This document shows positions 17,171 through 25,937 of a DNA stretch of 64,000 nucleotides, piece by piece. The stretch's first letter is position 1, and the number at the start of each line of letters is the position of its first letter. This stretch comes from CAVVDT01 sp963747005 (GTDB lineage Bacteria; Pseudomonadota; Alphaproteobacteria; Rhizobiales; Aestuariivirgaceae). The position numbers and the translations under genes were made by a program. The stretch is from positions 248,001 through 312,000 of the forward strand of contig CAVVDT010000007.1 of NCBI GenBank assembly GCA_963747005.1, written 5' to 3'. The notes below the pieces were generated by a model, which did not search any database, was not told the DNA's origin, and saw nothing but the letters and a program-made list of their open reading frames with translations.

Positions 17171-17952
17171 TTCCCCCTCCATTGAGGCTTGCGCTTGGCA
17201 AGGAAGGCCTCCATGCCCTCGCGAAAATCCGCGCTCATATAGGCCTTGACCACCAGGTCGGCGTCATCGGCCCTGGGACCGTCGAGGCGCAGACGGCGCA
17301 GCGCCTCCTTGGTGGCCATCAGGGTGATCGGGGCGTGGCGGGAAAAGGTTTCCGCCAGTTCCGCGGCGCGGGCCATGAGCGCTTCATGGTCGGCAAGGAT
17401 GTCGGTGATGAGGCCGGTAGCCTTTGCCTCTTCGGCCCCCATCAGACGTGCCGTGAAGATGATTTCCTTGGTGAGGCCGGCGCCGATGAGGGCGGATAGA
17501 CGCGACAGGTTGCCGATCGACAGGCAGTTGCCGAGGGTGCGGGCAATGGGAAAGCCGAATTTCAGATCGGCGGTGGCGATGCGCACGTCGCAGGCCGCCG
17601 CGATGGCGCCGCCGCCACCGGTGCAGGCCCCTGAAATCGCCGCGATAGTTGGCACCTGACAGGCTTCGATGGCCCCCAGCACGGCATCCATCCGGTGCTC
17701 GTAATCGAGCGCGTCCTGGTCGCTCTGGAAGTCGCGGAACTGGGCCATATCGGTGCCGGCGGCGAAGGCCTTGGCGCCGGCACCAGTGACGATGAGCGCC
17801 TTGACGAGCCCGCCGATGGTCGTCGCGCGGCAAATCTCCGCCAGCTTCTCGTACATGGCGAAGGTGAGGGCATTGCGCACCTCAGGCCGGTTGAGGGTGA
17901 TCCAGCCGATGGAGCCGTGGATATCGTAGATGATTTCGTCGGTTGCGGTCAT
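17167..17952 (-). CDS. Enoyl-CoA hydratase/isomerase (crotonase) family protein lacking both canonical Glu
   Basis: This 261-residue crotonase-fold protein has the oxyanion-hole segments AAGTDMAQF and ISGACTGGGGAIAAACD. Compared with rat enoyl-CoA hydratase (from memory), the Glu144 position is Ala (GGGGAIAAACD) and the Glu164 position after FGFP is Ile. Canonical hydration is therefore unlikely; another crotonase reaction such as isomerisation, racemisation or hydrolysis is possible. Its ATG overlaps the dctM stop (ATGA) and its stop overlaps the CoA-transferase GTG, so it belongs to a tightly coupled operon with the TRAP transporter. Confidence 0.82.
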   Translation of the reverse strand: MTATDEIIYDIHGSIGWITLNRPEVRNALTFAMYEKLAEICRATTIGGLVKALIVTGAGAKAFAAGTDMAQFRDFQSDQDALDYEHRMDAVLGAIEACQVPTIAAISGACTGGGGAIAAACDVRIATADLKFGFPIARTLGNCLSIGNLSRLSALIGAGLTKEIIFTARLMGAEEAKATGLITDILADHEALMARAAELAETFSRHAPITLMATKEALRRLRLDGPRADDADLVVKAYMSADFREGMEAFLAKRKPQWRGK

Positions 17953-19229
17953 TGGTAAAACGCGTGGACAAGGTACATGGGGATTGCCGGAATATAGGTG
18001 CAAATGCCCAGAACGGCGAGCAGAACCGCGATGAACGCCACATTCACCTTGGACACCTCCCAGATATTCGCCTTGGCAATGGAACACGCTGTGATGAGGA
18101 CGCTCGCCACCGGCGGCGTCTGCTGGCCGATGGCCAGGTTGAGGGTGACCACGAGGCCGAAGTGGATGGGGTCGATGCCGGCCTGGGTGATCAGCGGCAC
18201 GATGATCGGCACCACCAGGATGATGGCTGCCGCGGAATGCAGGAAAAAGCCGATCACCAGGAAGAAGATGTTGAGCACCAGGAGGATCAGCCACTTGGCG
18301 TGGATGACGCTGAGCATGGTGGCGGCAAGCTCCTGCGGCACCCGCGCGATGGTGAGATAGTTGCCCATCAGGGCCGAAGACGCCACCAGCAGCATCACCA
18401 CGGCTGTCTGGATGCCGCCGTCGAGCATCGCCTGTTTCAACTGACGCCAGTCGACCTCGCGGTACCAAATCCCGACCACGATGGCCGCCACGACCGCCAG
18501 CCCGCCACCCTCGGTGGCGGTGACGAAGCCGCCGAAGATGCCGCCGAGGATGATCATCGGCAGGCTGAAGGCGGGGAGGGCGTCGATGAAGGTCGACCTG
18601 AGGGTCGCCACCTTGAAGGCGGCCTCGACGGGAAAATTGCGTTTGCGGGCGAAGTAGTAGGCAACGCCCATCAGCCCGGCAGCGCCGAGCAGGCCCGGGA
18701 CGATGCCGGCGACGAAGATCTGCTCGACGCTGGTTCCGGCCGACACCGCGTAGAGGATCATCGGGATGGACGGCGGGATGATGATGGCGAGCGAGGCGGC
18801 CGAGGAGGTGACGGCGGCCGAAAATGGCGCACCATAGCCGCGCTTTTTCATCTCGGGGATGAGGATCGAGCCGATGGCCGCGACGTCGGCGACGGCCGAG
18901 CCGGAAATCTCGGCAAAGAACAGCGATACGCCGATGGTCACCATCGCCAGACCCCCGCGCACGAAGCCGATGATGGCCGAGACGAAGGCGATCAGGCGGC
19001 GGGTGATGCCGGTGGCGTTCATGATGGCGCCGGCCAGCACGAACATGGGGATGGCGATGAGCGAGAACTTGTTGGCGCCATCGTACATGTCGAGGCCGAT
19101 GTTGACGACACTCGAGGGGCCTTCGCCCACGGCGACGCCGAGCACACCGGCGAGCGCCAGGGCGATGGCGATGGGCACGTTGATGCATACCATCGCAACA
19201 AGAGCGAGGAACATGGCGACAATCAGCAT
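17949..19229 (-). CDS. dctM: TRAP transporter large permease (DctM family)
   Basis: This is the 426-residue large membrane subunit of a tripartite ATP-independent periplasmic transporter. It contains about twelve hydrophobic helices and DctM features such as AEISGSAVADVAAIGSILIPEMKKRGY near residue 95 and IIIPPSIPMILYAV near residue 145. It drives uptake of an organic acid using the sodium or proton gradient. It starts 3 bp after dctQ and is coupled to the downstream crotonase gene. The substrate is not evident from the sequence. Confidence 0.9.
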   Translation of the reverse strand: MLIVAMFLALVAMVCINVPIAIALALAGVLGVAVGEGPSSVVNIGLDMYDGANKFSLIAIPMFVLAGAIMNATGITRRLIAFVSAIIGFVRGGLAMVTIGVSLFFAEISGSAVADVAAIGSILIPEMKKRGYGAPFSAAVTSSAASLAIIIPPSIPMILYAVSAGTSVEQIFVAGIVPGLLGAAGLMGVAYYFARKRNFPVEAAFKVATLRSTFIDALPAFSLPMIILGGIFGGFVTATEGGGLAVVAAIVVGIWYREVDWRQLKQAMLDGGIQTAVVMLLVASSALMGNYLTIARVPQELAATMLSVIHAKWLILLVLNIFFLVIGFFLHSAAAIILVVPIIVPLITQAGIDPIHFGLVVTLNLAIGQQTPPVASVLITACSIAKANIWEVSKVNVAFIAVLLAVLGICTYIPAIPMYLVHAFYQ

Positions 19230-19232
19230 GTG

Positions 19233-19763
19233 TCAGCCCTCCCCGCCGTCAGGTGTTGCGCCGTGGGTCATGGCTGCATGCTCGGTGGAGCGCCCGGCCC
19301 TCACGTCGGCCCAATAATCGGGAAGGCTCAGGAACTCAGCGACGATGAAGAGGATCGAGCCAATGGGGATCACCGAATGGGTGAACTGGGTCGGTACCCA
19401 GGTGAGACTGACGAGAGTGTCGCCGGCCAGCACCTGGATTACCCTTATGCCGGCCCAGCCGAGCATGGCGAAAAAGGCGATGACGAGGAATTCAGCGAAG
19501 ACGACCGCCATCATGCGGACCCGCACTGGCATCGCGCGCAGCACGTCGTCGAAGCCGATATGGCTGCGCTTCAGGGCCGCGAGCGCGGCACCATAATAGG
19601 TAATCCACACCAGTAGGATGGAGGCCACCTCGTCGTACCACGACAAGGAATCGCCAAGCTTGCGGTAAATGACGCCCACCACCACCACGACGGTCAGGAC
19701 GATCATCAGGCCGACCACTACCCACGTCAGGATTTCACCGAGCAGCCGGCCGATCGATCGCAC
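19233..19763 (-). CDS. dctQ: TRAP transporter small permease (DctQ family)
   Basis: This small permease subunit of about 176 residues has four transmembrane helices, with the family segments VIYRKLGDSLSWYDEVASILLVW and AALKRSHIGFDD. The start was put at GTG 19763, because GGAG lies nine bases before it. The frame is open back to a TTG at 19814, but that would add an unlikely N-terminal tail. It lies between the binding-protein and large-permease genes and completes the DctPQM set. Confidence 0.88.
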   Translation of the reverse strand: MRSIGRLLGEILTWVVVGLMIVLTVVVVVGVIYRKLGDSLSWYDEVASILLVWITYYGAALAALKRSHIGFDDVLRAMPVRVRMMAVVFAEFLVIAFFAMLGWAGIRVIQVLAGDTLVSLTWVPTQFTHSVIPIGSILFIVAEFLSLPDYWADVRAGRSTEHAAMTHGATPDGGEG

Positions 19764-19841
19764 GAGGTCGTTCTCCAGGGAGCAGGACAACAAGGGAAGT
19801 GGGGGTGCGGGCAATCAGGTACCCGCACCCTGCGTCGGTAA

Positions 19842-20819
19842 CTACATGCCTTCGCCCAGCTTCTGGATCTGGTCGATGAGCGCCTGGCCGTCTTTGACGG
19901 TTGCGGCGAACTCGGTGTAGATCGGCTTGGACGCCGCGATGAAGGCGGCCTTGTCGGCCTCGTTCACCTTCATGCCGGCCGCTGCGACCTTGGCCACCAG
20001 ATCCTTGTCGAGGCCGGCAGCAGTCTTGTAGACGAAGTCCTGGGTGGACACGGCGCAGGCGTCCACCACGGCCTTTATGTCATCCGGCCAGGCCTTGTAT
20101 TGCTCAACCGAGGTGGTGATGTAGCCCGGCGTATAGACGTGGCCGGTGAGCGAGAGGTACTTCTGCACCTCCTGGAACTTTGCCGACCAGATCTGCGCCA
20201 TGGGGTTTTCCTCGCCGTCGATCACCCCGGTCTTGAGGGCGGTGAAAACTTCGGAAAAGGCCATCGGCGTCGGGTTGGCGCCATAAGCCTTGAACATTTT
20301 TACCCGCCAGGCGCCCTTGGGGGTGCGCAGTTTGATGCCCTTCAGGTCTTCGGGCTTGACGATGGGGCGCACGTTGTTGGTGATGTTGCGGAAACCATTC
20401 TCCCAGAAGCCGAGGATCTCGTAACCCTTGGCTGCGGCGGCCTTCTTGAACACATCGCCCATCTCGACGGAGACCCGCTTCATGTGGTCGCGGGACTTGA
20501 TGATGTAGGGCATCTCGAAGACGCCGAAGGTATCCGACACCGAGCTCATGACCGACGATGGCAGGGCGAACTGCACCTGGCCGAGTTTCAGCTTCTGCAA
20601 CAGCTCCTTGTCGTTGCCGAGCTGCGATGAGCCGAACACCTGCACTTCGGCCTTGCCGGCGAATTTTTCGTTGGCGCAGCGCGCGAACTCATTGGCGGAG
20701 GTCTCGAACAGCGAGCCCGGTTTGCCCACATGGCCAAATTTCAGAATGGTCTGGGCCTGCGCCGTGGTGGCGGCAAGGGCGGCAACCGCGCCGGCGAGCA
20801 AGATGGTCTTCAGTTTCAT
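19842..20819 (-). CDS. dctP: TRAP transporter solute-binding protein (DctP family)
   Basis: This is a periplasmic binding protein of 325 residues with a signal peptide ending at TTAQAQ near residue 23. The DctP-type carboxylate-binding region is visible as RNITNNVRPIVKPEDLKGIKLRTPK near residues 125-150, including the arginine that usually pairs with a substrate carboxylate. It is part of the DctPQM transporter and follows the aminotransferase gene on the same strand. The likely substrate is an organic acid; which one is not shown. Confidence 0.9.
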   Translation of the reverse strand: MKLKTILLAGAVAALAATTAQAQTILKFGHVGKPGSLFETSANEFARCANEKFAGKAEVQVFGSSQLGNDKELLQKLKLGQVQFALPSSVMSSVSDTFGVFEMPYIIKSRDHMKRVSVEMGDVFKKAAAAKGYEILGFWENGFRNITNNVRPIVKPEDLKGIKLRTPKGAWRVKMFKAYGANPTPMAFSEVFTALKTGVIDGEENPMAQIWSAKFQEVQKYLSLTGHVYTPGYITTSVEQYKAWPDDIKAVVDACAVSTQDFVYKTAAGLDKDLVAKVAAAGMKVNEADKAAFIAASKPIYTEFAATVKDGQALIDQIQKLGEGM

Positions 20820-20909
20820 GTCATTCCTCCCTGGTTTGACTGGTTAAAGGACTGTCGGCATTTTTCGCCGTCTTTGCAAAAGCATCGGTTTGCGACCAAT
20901 GCATCGTTC

Positions 20910-22109
20910 CTATTCCGCTGCCTGGCGCCCTTGCGATGATACGGTGTCGGTACGCAGGAAATCGATGGCGGCCTGCGCCCCGCCGGAGCGGCACGGGACG
21001 CCGGCCCGCGCCAAGCCCATCTCGACGCCGGCGAGGGTGCCGGCCAGCGAAAGGTCGTTGAAATCGCCAAGATGGCCGATGCGGAACACCTTGTCGGCGA
21101 GCCGGCCGAGACCGGAGCCGAGCGACATGTCGTAGGCATCGAGCACCACCTTGCGGAAGTGATCGGCGCTATGGCCTTCGGGCATGACGACGGCCGTCAG
21201 GGAACCGGAATAGTCGCTCTCCTTGCGGCACAGGATTTCAAGCCCCCAGGCCCTGACGGCGCGCCTGGTCGCTTCGGCATGGCGCTGATGGCGGCCGAAG
21301 ACGGCATCGAGGCCCTCCTCGTTCAACATGTCGATGGCCTCGGCCAGCCCATAGAGAAGGTTGGTTGCGGGCGTGTAGGGGAAAAAGCCCTTGTCGTTGA
21401 GTGCCAGCATGTCGTCCCAGGCCCAGTAAGAGCGGGTCAGGCCGGCGGATCTGGACGCGGCGAGCGCCTTGGGCGAGACGGCGTTGAACGACAGGCCCGG
21501 CGGCAGCATCAAGCCCTTCTGCGACCCGGCGACGGTGACATCGACGCCCCATTCGTCGTGGCGGTAGTCGATGGAGGCGAGCGATGAAATGGTGTCGGCC
21601 ATCAGGAGCGCGGGATGGCCGGCATCGTCGATGGCGCGACGGACCGCGGCGATGTCGGTGACGCAGCCGGTCGAGGTTTCGTTATGGACGACGCACACCG
21701 CCTTGATGCGGTGCGCCTTGTCGTCCTTGAGGCGGGCGGCGATGGCAGCGGCATCGGCGCCGCTGCGCCAGTCGCCGGGGAGGAATTCAGGCGCTAGCCC
21801 CAGACGTTCGGCCAGCCGTTTCCACAGGCTCGCGAAGTGGCCGGTCTCGTACATCAGGACATGATCACCCGGCGACAGCGTATTGACGAGTCCTGCCTCC
21901 CAGGCACCGGTGCCCGAGGCGGGGAAGACGATGACCGGCTGCTTGGTGCGGAAGATGGCGCCAAGGCCTGAGAGGATGCGCCTGGTGATCGCCTGGAATT
22001 TCGGGCCGCGATGGTCGATGGTGGGCATGTCGATGGCCCGCAGCACCCGGTCCGGCACGTTCGTGGGTCCGGGTATCTGCAGGAAATGCCGTCCGGATTT
22101 GTAGGCCAC
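20910..22109 (-). CDS. Class V aminotransferase, serine/aspartate-glyoxylate aminotransferase-like
   Basis: This is a PLP enzyme of 399 residues, aminotransferase class V. The start MAYKSGRHFLQIPGPTNVPDRVLRA is typical of serine- or alanine-glyoxylate aminotransferases. The PLP lysine is in TVAGSQKGLMLPPG near residue 200, and LMADTISSLASIDY carries the conserved aspartate. Known relatives convert glyoxylate to glycine with serine, alanine or aspartate (SgaA, BhcA). Here it is the first gene of the minus-strand TRAP operon and faces a GntR regulator. Glyoxylate as acceptor is an inference from the family and the 2-hydroxyacid dehydrogenase across the promoter. Confidence 0.82.
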   Translation of the reverse strand: MAYKSGRHFLQIPGPTNVPDRVLRAIDMPTIDHRGPKFQAITRRILSGLGAIFRTKQPVIVFPASGTGAWEAGLVNTLSPGDHVLMYETGHFASLWKRLAERLGLAPEFLPGDWRSGADAAAIAARLKDDKAHRIKAVCVVHNETSTGCVTDIAAVRRAIDDAGHPALLMADTISSLASIDYRHDEWGVDVTVAGSQKGLMLPPGLSFNAVSPKALAASRSAGLTRSYWAWDDMLALNDKGFFPYTPATNLLYGLAEAIDMLNEEGLDAVFGRHQRHAEATRRAVRAWGLEILCRKESDYSGSLTAVVMPEGHSADHFRKVVLDAYDMSLGSGLGRLADKVFRIGHLGDFNDLSLAGTLAGVEMGLARAGVPCRSGGAQAAIDFLRTDTVSSQGRQAAE

Positions 22110-22209
22110 TTATTCGTTCCTCCAGAGAGCCCGGCAAGGCTGGCATCGACCGCCGCTGCCAGGCGGCAGGCCCCGCTTGGGTGCCACTTGCCAGTCCGGC
22201 TCATTTGCG

Positions 22210-22229
22210 TTCATAATTTGAATTATGAA
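22210..22229. promoter_or_regulatory. AT-rich palindromic operator between divergent operons
   Basis: A perfect inverted repeat with 9-bp arms (TTCATAATT / AATTATGAA) and a 2-base spacer lies in the 204-bp gap between the aminotransferase and gntR genes. The right arm is followed by a second, imperfect palindrome centred on GAATTC. This AT-rich patch stands out in GC-rich DNA. It is the probable binding site of the adjacent GntR regulator and lies close to both promoters. Confidence 0.65.
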
Positions 22230-22313
22230 TTCATTATTGAGTCAAGAGGTGGTCGGTGTTGATTTCGGCGGGCGGTCCGCGACGGATCCGTCCCGGTCGC
22301 TGGGAATGAAGCC

Positions 22314-22988
22314 ATGAGCCTGCAGGAAATCCGCACTGCGGACCATCTCGTCCGCCCGGTGCTGGCGGTGGAACTGACCGACCGGATCCGCCGTATGATC
22401 ATGGAAGGCGACCTGAAGGCCGGCGAGAAAGTGCCGGAACGCGAACTGACCCAGCGTTTCGGTGTATCGCGCACACCTGTGCGCGAAGCCCTGAAGGTGC
22501 TGGCCGCGGAAGGTTTTGTGCGCCTCTTGCCCAATCGCGGCGCCATGGTGTCGCGCCAGACCCCGGAGGAACTGGCCGAGATATTTCCGATCATCGCAGC
22601 GCTCGAAGGGGTGGCGGGCGAACTGGCCGCGGTGCGGGCGGGCCCAGAGGCGGTGGCGGAGATCGTCGCCCTGACCAAAGGCCTGCGCGTCACCTACGAG
22701 GCCGGCGACCGGCCGCGCTATTTCGAGATCAACCAGGCGATCCATACTGCCATTCTGGCGGCAGCCGCCAACAGGACACTGTTGCAGCAACATGCAGCGC
22801 TCGCCGGGCGCATCTACCGGGCACGTTATACGGCCAATCTGGAGAACCGGCGCTGGCTGGCGGCGATCGGCGAGCACGAAGCGATCGCGACCGCCCTGCA
22901 GCAGCGCGACGGTCGCAGGCTCGGCCGGCTGATGAAGGAGCACTTCGAGAACAAGCTCAAGTCGCTGCTGTCCGGCAGCGATATCTAG
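22314..22988 (+). CDS. GntR-family transcriptional regulator (FadR/FCD subfamily)
   Basis: This 224-residue regulator has an N-terminal winged helix (residues about 20-85, with GEKVPERELTQRFGVSRTPVREALKVLAAEGFV split across the recognition helix) and a C-terminal FCD ligand domain. The FCD metal-site histidines appear in NQAIHTAIL and GEHEAIA. FCD proteins sense small organic acids. It is divergent from the aminotransferase/TRAP operon and 12 bp upstream of the FAD/Fe-S dehydrogenase, so it probably controls both arms through the palindrome at 22210-22229. Confidence 0.88.
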   Translation: MSLQEIRTADHLVRPVLAVELTDRIRRMIMEGDLKAGEKVPERELTQRFGVSRTPVREALKVLAAEGFVRLLPNRGAMVSRQTPEELAEIFPIIAALEGVAGELAAVRAGPEAVAEIVALTKGLRVTYEAGDRPRYFEINQAIHTAILAAAANRTLLQQHAALAGRIYRARYTANLENRRWLAAIGEHEAIATALQQRDGRRLGRLMKEHFENKLKSLLSGSDI

Positions 22989-23000
22989 GGCCGGACTACC

Positions 23001-25922
23001 ATGGTCGCGCTCGAACTTGCCAAAGGTACAAGGACCGATCCCGCCCTTGAGCAACGTCTCGGCGAGGCGCTCGAAGGCGAGGTGGCGTTCGATGCCTTCA
23101 CGCGCGGGCGCTACGCCAGCGACGCCTCGATCTACCAGATCATGCCGCGAGGGGTGGCGTTCCCGAAATCGGAGACCGACGTCGAGGCGGCGCTCAAGAT
23201 CGCCGGCGAACTCGGCGTGCCCGTTATCGCCCGTGGCGGTGGCACCTCCCAGAACGGCCAGCCGATCGGCGCCGGCCTCATCCTCGACATGAGCCGCCAT
23301 CTCAGCCGGATCACCGCCTATGATGCCTCAGGCGCCAGCGTCACGGTCGAGCCCGGCGTGGTGCTGGAACACCTCAATACGCGCTTGAAGGCCGATGGCC
23401 TGTTCTTTCCGGTGGAGCCCTCCACCGCCAGCCGCTGCACCATCGGCGGCATGGCCGGCAACAATTCCTGCGGCGCCCGCTCGATCCGCTACGGCAAGAT
23501 GGTGGACAATGTGACCGCGATCCGCGCCCTGCTGGCGGACGGAGAAGCCTTTGCGCTGGGACCGGCCGGGGCGAATTCACCGCCGGGCGGCATTCAGGGC
23601 TCGGCACGGGTACAGGCGCTGATGGGCGACATGGTGGGGCTGGCGGGACGCGAGCGCGATGAGATCGGGCGCATGTTCCCCAAGGTGCAGCGCCGGGTCG
23701 GCGGCTACAACCTCGATGAACTTTTAGTCGACCACCCCAACCTGTCGCACCTGCTGGTGGGGTCGGAAGGCACCCTTGCGGTCACCACCGCCATTACCCT
23801 GGCGCTTCAGGCGCTGCCTGCCCACCGGGTGTTGGGGGTCTGCCAGTTCCCGAGCTTTCGTTCCGCCATGGAGACGACGCGGCATCTGGTCGCCCTGGAC
23901 CCCGTCGCGGTGGAACTGGTGGACAACAACATCCTGAAGCTGGGGGCCGGCAACCCGCTGTTCCAGGCAACGCTCGATGACATCACAAGGGGCAATCCCG
24001 ACTGCCTGCTGGTGGTCGAGTTCGCCGGCGAGGATGTCGGCCTTTTAAGGCGCGACCTGAAGCGCCTCGATCAGTGCATGGCCGACCACGGTTTTGGAGA
24101 TGCGGTGGTCGAGGTGGTGGAGCCGCAGCGGCAGCGCCGGGTGTGGAACATGCGCGAGGCCTGCCTCAACATCATGATGTCGATGAAGGGCGACGCCAAG
24201 CCGGTGTCGTTCATCGAGGACTGCGCCGTGCCGCTCGACAGCTTGGCCGATTATACCGATGCCATCACCGAACTGTTCGCCCGCTATGGCACCCGCGGTA
24301 CCTGGTATGCGCACGCTTCGGTGGGCTGTCTGCATGTGCGGCCGATCCTCGATCTCAAGAACGAAAAGGGCGTCAGGGCGATGCGCGAGATCGCCGAGGC
24401 GGCAACCGATCTGGTCCTTCGGTTCAAAGGGTCGCACTCGGGCGAGCACGGGGATGGCATCTCGCGCTCGGGCCTGCATGAAAAGATGTTCGGGGCCCGG
24501 CTGATCAAGGCCTTCGAGACGGTGAAGGATGGGTTCGATCCGCAAGGCGGGCTCAATCCGGGCAAGATCGTGCGCCCCTACGCCATGGACGATCGCACGC
24601 TGATGCGGTTCAAGCCGGACTACGGGGTATCGCAGCCTCAGCGACCCGCGCTCGATTGGTCGGACTGGGGCGGCTTCGGCGCGGCGGTCGAAATGTGCAA
24701 CAACAATGGTACCTGCCGGAAGTTGTCGGCAGGGGTCATGTGCCCCTCCTACCAGGTGACCCGCGACGAAAAGCACGTCACGCGGGGGCGGGCCAATACG
24801 CTGAGGCTGGCGATCTCGGGCCAGCTTGGCGCCGATGCCTTCACCTCACCGGAGATGAAGGAGACGCTCGATCTGTGCGTTTCGTGCAAGGGGTGCCGGC
24901 GCGAGTGTCCGACCGGCGTCGACATGGCGCGCATGAAGATCGAGTTCCTTGCCCACTATCATGCCCGTCACGGCCTGGCGCTGAAGGAGCGGCTGATTGC
25001 CTTTCTGCCGCGCTATGCCGGGATGGTCGCGCCTTTCGCGCCGCTTCTGGGGTTGCACGACCGGGTCCCCGGGCTGGCTCGAACGAGCGAACGCCTCATG
25101 GGCCTCAGTGCGCGGCGCTCGTTGCCGCAATGGCAAAGGCCATGGCATCAAAAGGGCGAACCGGCAGCGGTTGCCGATGTGGTCGGCGACGGTCGTGATC
25201 TGATGCTGTTCGGCGATACCTTCAACCGCCACTTCGAACCGCAAAACCTCAGCGCCGCCGAGCGGGTGCTGCAAAGCGCCGGCTACCGGCTTCACCGGGT
25301 CGAGTCGGCCGGCGGCGGGCGGGCCCTGTGCTGTGGGCGCACCTTCCTGTCGGCCGGCCTGGTCGATGAGGCCCGGCGCGAGGCCCGGCGTACGCTCGAT
25401 GCGCTGGCGCCGTTCGTTGCGGCGGGGGCACGCATCGCCGGGCTGGAGCCATCGTGTCTTTTCACCTTCCGCGACGAGTTCGCCGCCCTGCTACCTCGGG
25501 TGGAAGTGAAGCCGCTTGCCGAGGCGGCCTTCCTGATGGAGGAAATCCTCGCCACTGATGCTGCTCGCCTGCCGCTTGCCGATCAGGGCGGCAGGGTGGC
25601 GCATGTGCACCACCATTGCCATCAAAGGGCCTTCGGGGCGACGGGAGCGGTGGAGGCGGTGCTGAGGGCAGTGCCGGGGCTCGATGTACGGGTCGTCGAG
25701 TCGGGTTGCTGCGGCATGGCCGGCGCCTTCGGCTATGGTGCGGAAACCTACGATGTGTCGATGGCCATGGCGGAACTGTCGCTGCTGCCGGCGGTGCGCG
25801 CGGCTGGCGCCGACGATCTCATTGTCGCCAATGGAACCAGTTGCCGTCATCAGATACACGATGGTATCGGGCGCAAGGCGCTGCATGTGGCGCGGATACT
25901 CGATGGGGCCCTTCTGGCATAG
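23001..25922 (+). CDS. FAD- and Fe-S-binding D-2-hydroxyacid dehydrogenase (YdiJ/GlcD-GlcF-like fusion)
   Basis: This is a 973-residue multidomain oxidoreductase. Residues about 40-270 form the FAD_binding_4 domain (ARGGGTSQNGQPIG; GGMAGNNSCGARSIRYGKM). An FAD-oxidase C-terminal domain follows to about 530, ending near GEHGDGISRSG. Two 4Fe-4S motifs lie near 575 (CNNNGTCRK...MCPSY) and 630 (CVSCKGCRRECP), and two CCG motifs near 776 and 903 (CCGRTF, CCGMAGA). Relatives oxidise D-lactate, glycolate or D-2-hydroxyglutarate and pass electrons to the respiratory chain. It is coupled to the GntR gene upstream and a PncA-like gene downstream. The substrate is not determined. Confidence 0.87.
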   Translation: MVALELAKGTRTDPALEQRLGEALEGEVAFDAFTRGRYASDASIYQIMPRGVAFPKSETDVEAALKIAGELGVPVIARGGGTSQNGQPIGAGLILDMSRHLSRITAYDASGASVTVEPGVVLEHLNTRLKADGLFFPVEPSTASRCTIGGMAGNNSCGARSIRYGKMVDNVTAIRALLADGEAFALGPAGANSPPGGIQGSARVQALMGDMVGLAGRERDEIGRMFPKVQRRVGGYNLDELLVDHPNLSHLLVGSEGTLAVTTAITLALQALPAHRVLGVCQFPSFRSAMETTRHLVALDPVAVELVDNNILKLGAGNPLFQATLDDITRGNPDCLLVVEFAGEDVGLLRRDLKRLDQCMADHGFGDAVVEVVEPQRQRRVWNMREACLNIMMSMKGDAKPVSFIEDCAVPLDSLADYTDAITELFARYGTRGTWYAHASVGCLHVRPILDLKNEKGVRAMREIAEAATDLVLRFKGSHSGEHGDGISRSGLHEKMFGARLIKAFETVKDGFDPQGGLNPGKIVRPYAMDDRTLMRFKPDYGVSQPQRPALDWSDWGGFGAAVEMCNNNGTCRKLSAGVMCPSYQVTRDEKHVTRGRANTLRLAISGQLGADAFTSPEMKETLDLCVSCKGCRRECPTGVDMARMKIEFLAHYHARHGLALKERLIAFLPRYAGMVAPFAPLLGLHDRVPGLARTSERLMGLSARRSLPQWQRPWHQKGEPAAVADVVGDGRDLMLFGDTFNRHFEPQNLSAAERVLQSAGYRLHRVESAGGGRALCCGRTFLSAGLVDEARREARRTLDALAPFVAAGARIAGLEPSCLFTFRDEFAALLPRVEVKPLAEAAFLMEEILATDAARLPLADQGGRVAHVHHHCHQRAFGATGAVEAVLRAVPGLDVRVVESGCCGMAGAFGYGAETYDVSMAMAELSLLPAVRAAGADDLIVANGTSCRHQIHDGIGRKALHVARILDGALLA

Positions 25923-25937
25923 TCTAAAGAGACCGAC

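Noticed and set aside
17953..19188. Upstream part of a 673-codon minus frame that ends with the crotonase
   Set aside because: It is an alternative frame of dctM read into the crotonase; the crotonase start is the ATG overlapping the dctM stop.
17943..19616. Long plus-strand open frame opposite the dctM and dctQ genes
   Set aside because: It is antisense to clear transporter genes, rich in D/H/G/R as expected of a shadow frame in GC-rich DNA, and shows no domain.
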